Notes: a model not told the origin generated them from the letters alone. 13,196 nucleotides of DNA from Nitrospirota bacterium (GCA_027456925.1 DAIDTZ010000080.1:1-13196); one strand, 5' to 3'. Positions 1 through 6,858 are shown, counted from the stretch's first letter. Numbers and translations: made by a program.

Positions 1-133
1 AATCCTTCAGTTCGGCGACGATGGCCAGGGCTTCCCGGTCGTCATCGACGTCCAAAGCGAGAACGATGCGCTCCCGCGTGGATATTTGCGGATTTCGGTT
101 TTCCGTGGCACGCGGCGTTTTAGTCTCTGTCAT
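1..133 (-). CDS. pyrF: Orotidine 5'-phosphate decarboxylase, N-terminal part (cut by window edge)
   Basis: Only the first 44 residues are in the window. They read MTETKTPRATENRNP, a short linker, then ERIVLALDVDDDREALAI and VAELKD. The stretch LALDVDD followed by EAL..VAELKD matches the first beta strand and helix of OMP decarboxylase, where the Asp of the ALD motif contacts the substrate. The enzyme converts OMP to UMP in the last step of de novo pyrimidine synthesis, in the cytoplasm. The ATG at 131-133 is preceded by AGGA with an 8-nt spacer, which supports this start. The 22 residues before the conserved strand are a non-conserved hydrophilic extension; many PyrF proteins start almost at the strand. 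The identification rests on a short fragment, and the catalytic KxxD region lies outside the window. Confidence 0.8.
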   Translation of the reverse strand, partial: MTETKTPRATENRNPQISTRERIVLALDVDDDREALAIVAELKD

Positions 134-154
134 TGCGTTAATCCTAAAAACGGC

Positions 155-172
155 ATTTGACACGGATCAAAT
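155..172. repeat. Small inverted repeat upstream of pyrF
   Basis: ATTTGA (155-160) and TCAAAT (167-172) form a 6-bp inverted repeat around the 6-nt loop CACGGA, 22 nt upstream of the pyrF start. It could be a hairpin in the pyrF leader or an operator. I see no convincing -35/-10 pair for pyrF in the 173-nt gap, so its promoter is unplaced. This is a weak call that could be chance in an AT-rich gap. Confidence 0.25.
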
Positions 173-306
173 CTGATAAGAGTCGGATAACGGCGGATTT
201 TTCTTCAAATAGCTGTTCACCCAATAGGTGATTGCCCTGTTCTCGAATTTACCCGCCTTTATCATATGTTAATCCGCTTCTTCTGTGTCTAAGTGCTTTT
301 TTTATG

Positions 307-876
307 TTAATAGATTCTGAGCAGGCTCAGGAGCCGGTCTTTGAAGAGCTCTGCGAGGACTTGAATGTTCCGAAATTCCAAAAACTCATGAGCATTGTGG
401 GAAAACAGCATCCAGGCCTCGGCCGGGAAATCCTGGTTCTCTTGTGAAATCTCGACATGGAGATACACCTTGGGAAGGGCCCGGACCGTCAAGGCAAGGT
501 CGCTGCCGATGAGGCTCGGCACCGCTTTGGCGTCCAGCATGGGCATAAGGTTGCCCGAGCGCGCGAGGATATCCGCCGTATACGTCGTGATCGGCAATTC
601 CACTTTTTTCCTGAAGTCCGGCGTCAGTTCGTCGACAAAATCACGGAGCGTCCGCCAGGGCGTCATGGTGCACGCGGTCCCCGCTGAAAAAAGGTAATCG
701 AGGATCACCGCCGCATGGGTTTCGGGCGCCTTCTGGCCCTGGACAAAGACGCCTTCGCGCCGGACATGATATTCCTGGCCGAGCATCCCGAGAAGCAGCG
801 TGTCCTCTTCTTCGTTATAGAGAGCGCCGGCACGCTCGGCTATTTCGGGAAATGAACTATGCTTCAGGGATTTCAC
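307..876 (-). CDS. DUF3786-like protein of unknown function
   Basis: A soluble protein of about 189 residues with no signal peptide or membrane segment. It resembles DUF3786 proteins in its order of features: an early Y/E-rich segment (ALYNEEEDTLLLGMLGQEY), then HAAVILDYLFSAG, then a WRTLRDFVDE stretch, and a C-terminal third with PALPKVYLHVEIS-like strands ending in a helix. The function of DUF3786 is not established; relatives are common in anaerobic Desulfobacterota and Nitrospirota. A TTG at 900 would add eight residues, but it has no ribosome-binding site. The GTG at 874-876 has GGAG (884-887) with a 7-nt spacer, so I chose it. A strong promoter lies just upstream (912-940), so the gene is probably transcribed on its own. 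The family assignment comes from pattern memory and is moderate. Confidence 0.62.
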   Translation of the reverse strand: MKSLKHSSFPEIAERAGALYNEEEDTLLLGMLGQEYHVRREGVFVQGQKAPETHAAVILDYLFSAGTACTMTPWRTLRDFVDELTPDFRKKVELPITTYTADILARSGNLMPMLDAKAVPSLIGSDLALTVRALPKVYLHVEISQENQDFPAEAWMLFSHNAHEFLEFRNIQVLAELFKDRLLSLLRIY

Positions 877-911
877 CAGTGGTCTCCGGATGAGCGACAA
901 GGTCGGAGAAA

Positions 912-940
912 ATTATACCTGTAATCGCTCGAAAGGACAA
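912..940 (-). promoter_or_regulatory. Sigma70-type promoter of the DUF3786-like gene
   Basis: On the minus strand TTGTCC (935-940, 4 of 6 to TTGACA) is followed by a 17-nt spacer and a perfect TATAAT (912-917). Transcription would begin near 905, giving a leader of about 30 nt that carries GGAG ahead of the GTG start at 876. The predicted start lies only a few bases upstream of the alternative TTG codon (898-900), which further argues against that codon. Confidence 0.7.
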
Positions 941-997
941 TAGAAAAGTTGGAATCCATCGATGGCGGGGTTGCTTTCGAATTGAGGGGCGCCGCGT

Positions 998-1483
998 TCA
1001 GCTCTCTTGCTTGATCCTTTGGATGATCTCGGTTATCAACTCCTGAAAATTAATTTGCAGCGGAATAATATCGGACGGCAACCGTTCCTCGAACTGGTAG
1101 TCGCCGTCGTGCCAGAGGAACAGGCTATAGATGATGTTTTTGACTTGGAGTTTCAACCCGTTGAACAATTCCTTGGGAACGACAAGCCCGTTTTCGACAA
1201 GGACCGCTCCAATTTTTTTTAATCCCCCGCCCTTCCGGTACAGTTGAAGAGCATGGTCCATATTCTCCGGTGAAACGATGCCCGCATTCACGAGAATTTC
1301 ACCGAGTCGGTCATGGGACTCCGTCGAGGTTGCGAAGACGATCTGACCATCTCTGACATAGATATTCTTCGTAACAGCAGCCCTCTTCACGGTCAGGGTC
1401 CCGGTCGCCTTCATCTGGCGCAGAATTTCGAGAATGCCCGAAAGCGGCTGTTCCTGAATTTTACCCGAAAGTGAAATAGACAT
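998..1483 (-). CDS. DUF4388 (PATAN) domain protein
   Basis: A 161-residue protein built almost entirely from one PATAN/DUF4388 module. It shows LSGKIQEQPLSGILEILRQM at residues 5-24, TGTLTVKR (27-34), the hairpin NIYVRDGQIVFATS (40-53), RLGEILVNAGIVS (59-71), IGAVLVENGLV (91-101) and LFLWHDGDYQFEERLPSD (121-138). PATAN modules occur alone or fused to response regulators and GTPase-linked systems in deltaproteobacteria and related phyla, and are thought to mediate protein-protein signalling. No catalytic residues are expected. A TTG start at 1531 would add 16 residues, but these are proline- and glycine-rich and unlike the family; the ATG at 1481-1483 begins right at the domain. No good Shine-Dalgarno sequence precedes it, and a GC-rich hairpin lies just upstream (1506-1521). 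Confidence 0.82.
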   Translation of the reverse strand: MSISLSGKIQEQPLSGILEILRQMKATGTLTVKRAAVTKNIYVRDGQIVFATSTESHDRLGEILVNAGIVSPENMDHALQLYRKGGGLKKIGAVLVENGLVVPKELFNGLKLQVKNIIYSLFLWHDGDYQFEERLPSDIIPLQINFQELITEIIQRIKQES

Positions 1484-1505
1484 GGTATGTTGATCAGTGG
1501 AGCCC

Positions 1506-1521
1506 ACCCGGCAGGAGCCGG
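1506..1521 (-). other. GC-rich hairpin in the leader of the PATAN gene
   Basis: On the minus strand CCCGGC-TCCT-GCCGGG forms a perfect 6-bp stem with a 4-nt loop, ending 22 nt upstream of the ATG at 1483. No U-run follows, so it is not a standard terminator. It may affect translation of a gene that lacks a clear ribosome-binding site. I do not recognise a known riboswitch class here. Confidence 0.4.
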
Positions 1522-1610
1522 GGGACTGCAAGTCGCGGAATCCACCCGTGCACTGCCCGTCTGCTGTTTGAGACTGCAGCCCGTTCTCACTGCGCTGATA
1601 CGGTTAGTAT

Positions 1611-2243
1611 TTAGTATTCGAACCTGATGCCGGCTCCGCCCGTCATCTCGTGGCCTGCCTTGAACTCCAGCAGAATCATGAATTTCTGGGTCAGCTTCCA
1701 ATCAAGACCGGCAAACGCATTCACGTAGGAGTCCTGCTTATCGGGGAGCGAACCATTGAGGGACGACATGGCAAGGCCGCCGTACGGGACGAGCTTATAC
1801 CCCCGGTCGGTCAGGGGTAAGCTCTTGCTGGCGATGGTCGCAAAGGTCAGCTCGGTCGCGTTTTTGCTGTTAATGATCGTGTTAACGACGCCAAGATCCA
1901 CGGCGAGGTCGATCGGGATCCCCTCGGTCTCTTTCGCAAGTTGGTACTTGAGATCGGCGCCCATAAGGGCCCCGATATTTTCGCCCGAGGCAAGCCTTGC
2001 CGATGTGACGCCGAACCTGACGCCGACCTCCATCAAGGCGCCCATGCCGTACCGGATTTCCGGATAGTAGCTTACGTAGTGTTCGCCCACGGTATAATTA
2101 ACCCCGGCCTGGGTCATGCCGGGATCGAGGCTCTCCCCCGTCATAAATTCATTTTCCGTGAGAGAACTGAATGCCGATGCCCGGTTTGCCGGCAGCATCA
2201 CCGCGGCACTGATAATAAAGATGAGCGTGAAGAGTTTTTTCAT
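1611..2243 (-). CDS. Small outer-membrane beta-barrel-like secreted protein
   Basis: A 210-residue exported protein. The N terminus has a typical Sec signal peptide: MKK, a hydrophobic core LFTLIFIISAAVMLP, then ANRASA with likely cleavage after residue 24. The mature part alternates short amphipathic strands with glycines (GVNYTVGEHYVSYYPEIRYG, LMEVGVRFGVTSARL, GALMGADLKYQL, IDLAVDLGVVNTI, LVPYGGLAMSSL, FMILLEFKAGHE) and ends in GGAGIRFEY, an aromatic C terminus of the kind seen in BAM-inserted barrels. Expected location is the outer membrane with about eight strands; the function is unknown. The ATG at 2241-2243 is preceded by GGGAGG with a suitable spacer and by a strong extended -10 promoter (2288-2316). 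The longer open frame upstream lacks these signals. No lipobox is present. Confidence 0.72.
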   Translation of the reverse strand: MKKLFTLIFIISAAVMLPANRASAFSSLTENEFMTGESLDPGMTQAGVNYTVGEHYVSYYPEIRYGMGALMEVGVRFGVTSARLASGENIGALMGADLKYQLAKETEGIPIDLAVDLGVVNTIINSKNATELTFATIASKSLPLTDRGYKLVPYGGLAMSSLNGSLPDKQDSYVNAFAGLDWKLTQKFMILLEFKAGHEMTGGAGIRFEY

Positions 2244-2287
2244 GTAAACGCCTCCCTGCAGATATGACCATTGGTACGGCGAGTCGA

Positions 2288-2316
2288 AATATAGCATCAA
2301 ACCTGGTAGTTGACAA
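2288..2316 (-). promoter_or_regulatory. Promoter of the outer-membrane-like protein gene
   Basis: Minus-strand TTGTCA (2311-2316, 5 of 6), a 17-nt spacer and TATATT (2288-2293, 5 of 6), with TG placed one base before the -10 (TGC-TATATT, an extended -10). Transcription would start near 2281, leaving a leader of about 38 nt with GGGAGG before the ATG at 2243. This is one of the best promoters in the window and marks the gene as separate from the upstream HNH gene. Confidence 0.75.
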
Positions 2317-2443
2317 GAAAAAAAGCCGGGAGACAACGCATGCTGATAAAGGAAAGGAGGAAAACCGCGCGACAGCGCATTGCTGAGAACAGCACGTGAG
2401 CCGTTCATCTCCACCTGGCAGGCCGGCAAGGCACGTTGATCGG

Positions 2444-2980
2444 TTAACCGTCCTTGTTCAATTCAACATTCCAGTAGAGATAATCGCGCCAGCTTAAGGG
2501 GGCGTTCTTGATGCCGATGGTAAGCGTGACAACGGGCATCCACCGCGGCTTTGCCGGCGGCCGGATCAGGCGCATTTTCGCCTCCTGCGGGGTCCTGCCG
2601 CCTTTCCTGTTATTGCAGGAGAGACAAGCGGTCACGATATTTTCCCAGGTGGCCTGACCGCCCTGCACCTGCGGAATAACGTGGTCGAAGGTCAGGTCCT
2701 CTGCGGGATATTTCACGCCGCAATACTGGCAGGAATATTTATCGCGCTGGTAGATATTGGCGCGGGAGAAACGCACCTCCCTGCTGCTGCGCTTCACTTT
2801 CACCAGTTTGAGCAGCCGGAGAATGGAGAGGAGTTTGAAGGTGATGGACACTCCGCGGACGTCACGATCGTAGAAGTCGATGACCTCCACCTTGCCCTGG
2901 GTCAGTAAGGTGATTGCCCTCTGCCACGATATGATCTTTAACGGTTCAAATGTTGCATTCAGGAGCAGCGTCCGTTCCAT
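2444..2980 (-). CDS. HNH endonuclease family protein
   Basis: A 178-residue protein. The N-terminal third (MERTLLLNATFEPLKIISW, TLLTQGKVEVIDFYDRDV) is the conserved lead-in of a small HNH family widespread in environmental bacteria. The nuclease core follows: zinc-type C84-x2-C87 in YSCQYCG, then D99-H100 in TFDHVIPQVQGG, N114 in WENIVTAC, and C119-x2-C122 followed by N123 in CLSCNNRKGG. These are the ligands and the H/N/N catalytic positions of the McrA/HNH fold. The family is expected to be a metal-dependent DNA-cutting or DNA-nicking protein, but the biological role of this stand-alone chromosomal form is not established. I see no methyltransferase or restriction partner. The ATG at 2978-2980 has GAGGG 5 nt upstream. 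It is transcribed divergently from the helical-repeat gene at 3105. Confidence 0.85.
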   Translation of the reverse strand: MERTLLLNATFEPLKIISWQRAITLLTQGKVEVIDFYDRDVRGVSITFKLLSILRLLKLVKVKRSSREVRFSRANIYQRDKYSCQYCGVKYPAEDLTFDHVIPQVQGGQATWENIVTACLSCNNRKGGRTPQEAKMRLIRPPAKPRWMPVVTLTIGIKNAPLSWRDYLYWNVELNKDG

Positions 2981-3047
2981 TGCAACCCTCGAGATACCGG
3001 GAAATCTGAGGATAGAAAACCATTAAAATTCACGTTGTTGACATATA

Positions 3048-3076
3048 AAAATACAGAAAATGTTAGCATTTGTCAA
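3048..3076 (-). promoter_or_regulatory. Probable promoter of the HNH gene
   Basis: Minus-strand TTGACA (3071-3076, perfect) with a 17-nt spacer to TATTTT (3048-3053, 4 of 6). This predicts a start near 3041 and a leader of about 60 nt. The -35 overlaps, on the opposite strand, the -35 of the divergent gene (3070-3075). Confidence 0.5.
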
Positions 3077-3098
3077 TACCTTTGAAAATTCGTATAAT
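3070..3098 (+). promoter_or_regulatory. Strong promoter of the helical-repeat gene, predicting a leaderless mRNA
   Basis: TTGTCA (3070-3075), a 17-nt spacer and a perfect TATAAT (3093-3098). The usual start point, about 7 nt past the -10, is 3105, which is exactly the A of the ATG at 3105-3107. The transcript would then have essentially no leader. Confidence 0.65.
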
Positions 3099-3104
3099 TG
3101 GAGC

Positions 3105-3986
3105 ATGGCTGATTCGGAAGAAGCAAGAACGGAGCTGGCCGCCACCGCCGGCGCGGAGGTGTTCGCGCGGCTTCTCCACGACCCCTCTTTCAGGGTGATC
3201 AGAGCGCTGCTCGGAAACAGCAACCTGCGCGAAGAGGATGTGCTGATCCTGGCAAACAGGAAAAATCTGCCCGTTGACGTTCTCGAGTCGATCGCCAGGG
3301 ACAACCGCTGGGCAAAGAGCTATCCCATCCGCCTCGCACTTGCAAAAAACCCGAAAACTCCGCTGTCAATATCGCTTGCCATCGCGCGCTACCTCCACCT
3401 TTTCGACATCACGGAGCTGTCCCGCAGCACGCTTATCCCGCTTGTCTTCAGGCACAAGGTCGAGTCCATAGTCATTGAACGGATTCCCGGCATGGCGCTC
3501 GGCTATAGGAAATCGCTGGCAAAAATGGCGGTGGGGAACGTCCTTCTGAAGCTGCTGCAGGACCGCGACACGGAGGTGGCCGCATTGTGCCTCGATAATC
3601 CCCGCATGCAGGAAAGCCATCTCTTCAAAGTCATCAGCCGCAAGGACACGGCCGCGGAAACCATCCGCATGATCGCTGAACACCGGAACTGGTCCGGCCG
3701 CCCGCTGGTGCGGTATGCCCTGGTCCGAAACGATCACACGCCTCTTGCTTTCTCGGAACGTTTTCTCCAAACGATGAAACTCCTCGACCTTCAGGAACTC
3801 TATGTCGACCCGACGCTGCCGCAGGCCGCCAAGCCCCTCGTCCATCGGGAACTTCTGGGCCGCGGACGGGAGCCGCAGGAGCGCGTCAACGAACAGGTAT
3901 ATGAAATAGATGAAAACGACGACCGGGCCCTGGAAGATTTTGACGTGCGGCAAGAGAAAGAGCAGAAATGCGGCGATGGAGAATAG
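3105..3986 (+). CDS. HEAT-like / leucine-rich-repeat-variant helical repeat protein
   Basis: A 293-residue soluble protein made of repeated pairs of short helices carrying Asn-Pro or similar turns: LLHDPSFRVIRALLGNSNLREEDVLI, IRLALAKNPKTPLSISLAIA, LLQDRDTEVAALCLDNPRMQESHL, RPLVRYALVRNDHTPLAFSERFL. Such repeats form curved protein-binding scaffolds; no catalytic motif is visible and the partner is unknown. The last roughly 40 residues are highly charged and likely disordered (EIDENDDRALEDFDVRQEKE). An upstream in-frame ATG at 3060 would add 15 residues, but that codon lies upstream of the promoter's -35, so 3105 is the better start. No separated Shine-Dalgarno sequence precedes it; GGAG is almost touching the ATG, consistent with leaderless translation. 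The downstream neighbour is convergent. Confidence 0.7.
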   Translation: MADSEEARTELAATAGAEVFARLLHDPSFRVIRALLGNSNLREEDVLILANRKNLPVDVLESIARDNRWAKSYPIRLALAKNPKTPLSISLAIARYLHLFDITELSRSTLIPLVFRHKVESIVIERIPGMALGYRKSLAKMAVGNVLLKLLQDRDTEVAALCLDNPRMQESHLFKVISRKDTAAETIRMIAEHRNWSGRPLVRYALVRNDHTPLAFSERFLQTMKLLDLQELYVDPTLPQAAKPLVHRELLGRGREPQERVNEQVYEIDENDDRALEDFDVRQEKEQKCGDGE

Positions 3987-3987
3987 G

Positions 3988-4017
3988 CCGCGTGGAGATC
4001 CTGCGGGATCGCCGCGG
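3988..4017. terminator. Hairpin between convergent genes
   Basis: Between the plus-strand repeat protein (stop at 3986) and the minus-strand GH57 gene (stop at 4029), CCGCG (3988-3992) pairs with CGCGG (4013-4017) and GATCC (3997-4001) pairs with GGATC (4006-4010), with a small internal loop. Its position suggests a shared bidirectional stop signal. Neither side has a proper U-run, so it may only act as an RNA 3' end stabiliser or a Rho-assisted stop. Confidence 0.4.
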
Positions 4018-4028
4018 TTAGTCCTTAC

Positions 4029-6233
4029 TTACACCTGCCACATCATCGCCTCGAAGTCATCGGTCGGGACCTTGAACTGGATGTAGCCGCGGTAGGGCCA
4101 CTTCTCGACCTCCGAACCCGATCGCTCGACCGTCACGAAGATCTGGATCTCGTCGTCCGGTTTGACGCCCAGAAGCTCAAAGGGCACGGCAAGCTCGATG
4201 ATATCGTTGGCCGCGACGGTATTGATCACTGCTGTCTGCAGACGGTTTCCATTGTCTCCCAGAAAGAGTGCGGCGCTGACGCGCCGTTCCTGCGGCACAA
4301 CGCGGATTTCCACATCCCTGTTTTTGGGATACAGGAAATTAATGAAGAACGCGAGTTCCGATACTTTTTCGTCTTTCAGGCTTCCGCTCGGATCGATACG
4401 GAGGAACATGTTCTTGAGATCGAACCCGTAATAGATATGCGTGATGATCGAGGCCCCCCGATGCATTGCTCCTCCGCCCTGGCTCACGTCATAGAAACCG
4501 GCCGGCAACCATTCGAAATAGTTCGTCACCTGCCCGTCGATCGTCGGGGAGATAAATGCCGTGAGTTCCACCGTGGGAAGCGCCTGCCGGTCTTCGCGCA
4601 GAATGGAGATCTGAAGTTCGTCCGGAACATCGAGGCCGATGATCCGGTAGACATTCATCAGGTGTGTCCGGAACAGGAGGTCGAACTCCTCACCATTCTC
4701 GGAATAGTGGTCATCCCCGTACCACCAGCACCAGTCGCTCCCTTCGGCAATATAGATTTCTTCCCATGCTTTTGCCAGTTTTGCCGGATCTCCGTTGGTG
4801 GAAGCATAGGCCGTCAGGGCATCGCGCGTCTGGGCAAGAAGGTCCCAGGCGCGGTTGTCTTCCTCATGTCCGATCCAGATGCGAAAGTTTGCGTTGATCC
4901 ATGAGCCGGCGTGAAGCCGTTCGATGGAAGACTGTGCGGGATGCTCCTTCAGATACTCTCCCACGGTCACGCAGCGGAGCCCTTGTTCCCCGCTCAGGCG
5001 CTCATAGAGATAGAGGAAAAAGTCCCTTCCGTCGTTCTGATAATATTCCCAGGCGTTTTCCCCGTCGAGAATAATGGACACCAGATGCGGTCCGTCCGAC
5101 ACCCCGCGCCTCACGCGGTGGAGCCGGTCAATGAGATCGTGAACCGCGTTTTTGTAATCCCACTTCGAATAAACGAACCCGATGAGATCGGAGAGCGTAT
5201 GATCGCGGAACACCACGGAGACCCGCTTATCTCCCTTGCCGGCAAGATAGGGTTTGTACAGCACTTCGGGGTTCTTCATCACGCCGGCAAAGTCCCGTTC
5301 AATGTGGATCCCCAGGGACCGGGCAAGCACGCCTTCATCGGTGGCGATCCACTTGATGCCGGCATCGGCGAGGAGGGGAATGATGTCTTCGGCCACGGAC
5401 CCTTCGGCAGGCCACATGCCCGTCGGACGCGCGCCGAAAAGACTTCCATGGTATGCCAGCGCACGTTCGACCTGGGCCTTGGCGTCCTCGGGATGGACAA
5501 ACCGGTTGAGCGGAAGGTGAATATCGGGCGCCGCCACCTTCGCCAGGTCGGTATCGCACAGGAGCGGGAGAATGGGATGGTAGAACGGCGTGGTCGTAAG
5601 TTCGATCCTGCCCGTCTCAGCAAGCCGCTTGTATTCCGGAATAATCAGCGCCATGATCTCGCGCTGTTTCTGAATAAGCAGCGCCTTTTCGGTCTCGGTG
5701 AATCCTGAACCTTTCCGGATCAGGCCTTTCAGGAACGGGTCGTTCTGCTTGAAGAGAGGGTCGAACCAGGTAAGATTGAACCAGACCTGCAAATCGAGAT
5801 AGTCCTGGGTCGTAAAATACCGCGTAGCGTTCTGAAGGTCGTCGGGGGAAACGCTGTAGCCCCTGCGGTCGAGCAGCGCCCAGTAGGACGGATAGGGCTT
5901 GATCATGGTGTCCCAGTTTGCCATGAAGGAATTCTTGAGCAGAAAAAGTTTGTCTGCCTGATTTAGTTCCGCAGCCGGTTTCAGCGTCAGGACAAGGAAT
6001 TTATCGGTCGCCCCGTTTTCCACGTAGTCGCGGATCTGTTTCAGAAGCGAAGGGACGAGGTTGAAGGTCTGGTGGATGTCGGGAAAGTCGGTCAGGAGCG
6101 CAGGCATGTCGTAATAATCTTTGATTCCGTGCATCCTGACCCATGGAAGAATATACGAGCCGGTAATATCATCCTTATAGTACGGCTGATGCATGTGCCA
6201 GACAAAGGCTATGTAAAGAGGATGATCGGACAT
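4029..6233 (-). CDS. Glycoside hydrolase family 57 (alpha-glucan acting)
   Basis: A 734-residue cytoplasmic enzyme with no signal peptide. All five GH57 regions are visible. They are region 1, HMHQP (13-17); region 2, GRIELTTTPFYHPILPLL (208-225); region 3, TGMWPAEGSV (271-280), with E277 as the expected nucleophile; region 4, IILDGENAWEYY (387-398), with D390 as the expected acid/base; and region 5, around WINANFRIWIGHEEDN (445-460). The spacing of E277 and D390 resembles amylopullulanase-type GH57 members. Residues from about 540 to 734 form a separate beta-rich C-terminal domain typical of this bacterial subgroup. Likely substrates are glycogen or other alpha-1,4/1,6 glucans, by hydrolysis or glucan transfer; the sequence does not decide which. 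The ATG at 6231-6233 was chosen over the TTG at 6239; neither has a good ribosome-binding site. It lies 100 nt downstream of ftsB and may share its transcript. Confidence 0.9.
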   Translation of the reverse strand: MSDHPLYIAFVWHMHQPYYKDDITGSYILPWVRMHGIKDYYDMPALLTDFPDIHQTFNLVPSLLKQIRDYVENGATDKFLVLTLKPAAELNQADKLFLLKNSFMANWDTMIKPYPSYWALLDRRGYSVSPDDLQNATRYFTTQDYLDLQVWFNLTWFDPLFKQNDPFLKGLIRKGSGFTETEKALLIQKQREIMALIIPEYKRLAETGRIELTTTPFYHPILPLLCDTDLAKVAAPDIHLPLNRFVHPEDAKAQVERALAYHGSLFGARPTGMWPAEGSVAEDIIPLLADAGIKWIATDEGVLARSLGIHIERDFAGVMKNPEVLYKPYLAGKGDKRVSVVFRDHTLSDLIGFVYSKWDYKNAVHDLIDRLHRVRRGVSDGPHLVSIILDGENAWEYYQNDGRDFFLYLYERLSGEQGLRCVTVGEYLKEHPAQSSIERLHAGSWINANFRIWIGHEEDNRAWDLLAQTRDALTAYASTNGDPAKLAKAWEEIYIAEGSDWCWWYGDDHYSENGEEFDLLFRTHLMNVYRIIGLDVPDELQISILREDRQALPTVELTAFISPTIDGQVTNYFEWLPAGFYDVSQGGGAMHRGASIITHIYYGFDLKNMFLRIDPSGSLKDEKVSELAFFINFLYPKNRDVEIRVVPQERRVSAALFLGDNGNRLQTAVINTVAANDIIELAVPFELLGVKPDDEIQIFVTVERSGSEVEKWPYRGYIQFKVPTDDFEAMMWQV

Positions 6234-6333
6234 GGGCAAGGAAAGCGTTACCCGGCGAACACGAGATCACACATACATTCGCGGTCCCCGTACGCACTCG
6301 ACGAACCGTCGGCGATGGGAGCGTATCGGGATT

Positions 6334-6666
6334 TCAACGCTCGGAATCTCCATAATAGTACACGATCTCACCCCGGCGCGCAAGTCCCAGTTTGTCCCGG
6401 GCGATCTGCTCGATGTGGTCGGGATCGGTTTTCAAGGCATGGACCTCGTACGTAAGCCGGGCATTGTCTTGCTTCAGCGCCGCTATCTCCCCCGTGAGAG
6501 CATTATACTGCGCCTTCATGCGGTAGTATTTGACCACGCCCATTTCGCCGAAAATAATGTGCGCGAGAAGATAAAGAGCGAGAAGGCTGCCGGCAGCAGC
6601 AAGCAGTTTTCTATTGCGGGCGCTGTGATAACTACGATTCGCTATGAGGGTGTTCCTTTTACTCAT
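6334..6666 (-). CDS. ftsB: Septum formation initiator, FtsB/DivIC family
   Basis: A 110-residue single-pass membrane protein. It has a basic cytoplasmic N terminus (MSKRNTLIANRSYHSARNRK), one membrane segment (residues about 21-40), a coiled coil (about 45-79, YYRMKAQYNALTGEIAALKQ and onward), then the family signature DPDHIEQIARDKLGLARRGEIVYYY (81-105). FtsB/DivIC joins FtsL and FtsQ in the divisome to activate septal peptidoglycan synthesis. The length is typical. The ATG at 6664-6666 gives the standard N terminus; a GTG further upstream would add 22 residues that overlap a terminator region. The Shine-Dalgarno sequence is weak. No enolase or other usual ftsB neighbour is present; GH57 follows 100 nt downstream. 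A 12-bp perfect palindrome, GCCCGGCCGGGC, lies at 6681-6692 in its leader. Confidence 0.85.
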   Translation of the reverse strand: MSKRNTLIANRSYHSARNRKLLAAAGSLLALYLLAHIIFGEMGVVKYYRMKAQYNALTGEIAALKQDNARLTYEVHALKTDPDHIEQIARDKLGLARRGEIVYYYGDSER

Positions 6667-6714
6667 GACTTCGCCGTATTGCCCGGCCGGGCGCCGGGAG
6701 GCAAAGGAAAGGCT

Positions 6715-6750
6715 TGTTAAAAACAAAACCACGAAGACCGGCTTCGTGGT
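6715..6750 (-). terminator. Rho-independent terminator of the 19-residue peptide gene
   Basis: On the minus strand ACCACGAAG (6742-6750) and CTTCGTGGT (6728-6736) form a perfect 9-bp stem with the 5-nt loop CCGGT, directly followed by TTTGTTTTT. This is a textbook intrinsic terminator. It sits 42 nt after the stop codon of the tiny lysine-rich gene and upstream of ftsB, so it separates the two transcripts. Confidence 0.9.
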
Positions 6751-6791
6751 AAAGTTGCAGATGGTTAACGTTCATCGTCATCACCTACTGG

Positions 6792-6851
6792 TTATTTCTT
6801 TTTTGTGGTCTTTTTTGCCTTTTTTGCCGGGGCCTTTTTTTTCGCAGCCAT
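6792..6851 (-). CDS. Lysine-rich 19-residue peptide A
   Basis: ATG at 6849-6851 to TAA at 6792-6794 encodes MAAKKKAPAKKAKKTTKKK; 10 of 19 residues are Lys and the rest mostly Ala, Thr or Pro. The composition equals the C-terminal tails of bacterial histone-H1-like proteins (AlgP, Hc1/HctB type), but there is no core domain. Three things support a real gene. The Shine-Dalgarno sequence is extended and near perfect (minus-strand AAGGGGGTGA, 7 nt before the ATG). A strong intrinsic terminator follows the stop. A paralogue, peptide B, lies 160 nt upstream with the same leader. Such a peptide would bind nucleic acid or acidic partners non-specifically; the function is inferred only. An A8 run near codons 4-6 contains the slippery heptamer A-AAA-AAG. 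Confidence 0.72.
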   Translation of the reverse strand: MAAKKKAPAKKAKKTTKKK

Positions 6852-6858
6852 AAATACC

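Noticed and set aside
1500..1610. Riboswitch in the GC-rich leader of the PATAN gene
   Set aside because: Only one simple hairpin is evident and no conserved core of a known riboswitch class could be matched.
2320..2440. Intrinsic terminator after the HNH gene
   Set aside because: T-runs and small stems are present (for example GCGC-TGTC-GCGC), but no stem directly abuts a U-run well enough to call.
2444..2980. HNH protein as part of a restriction-modification system
   Set aside because: No methyltransferase, specificity subunit or other defence gene is adjacent; the conserved N-terminal region is that of a stand-alone chromosomal family.
4911..5708. Long plus-strand frames inside the GH57 gene
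   Set aside because: They are antisense to a full-length GH57 with all catalytic motifs, and are by-products of GC-rich codon use.
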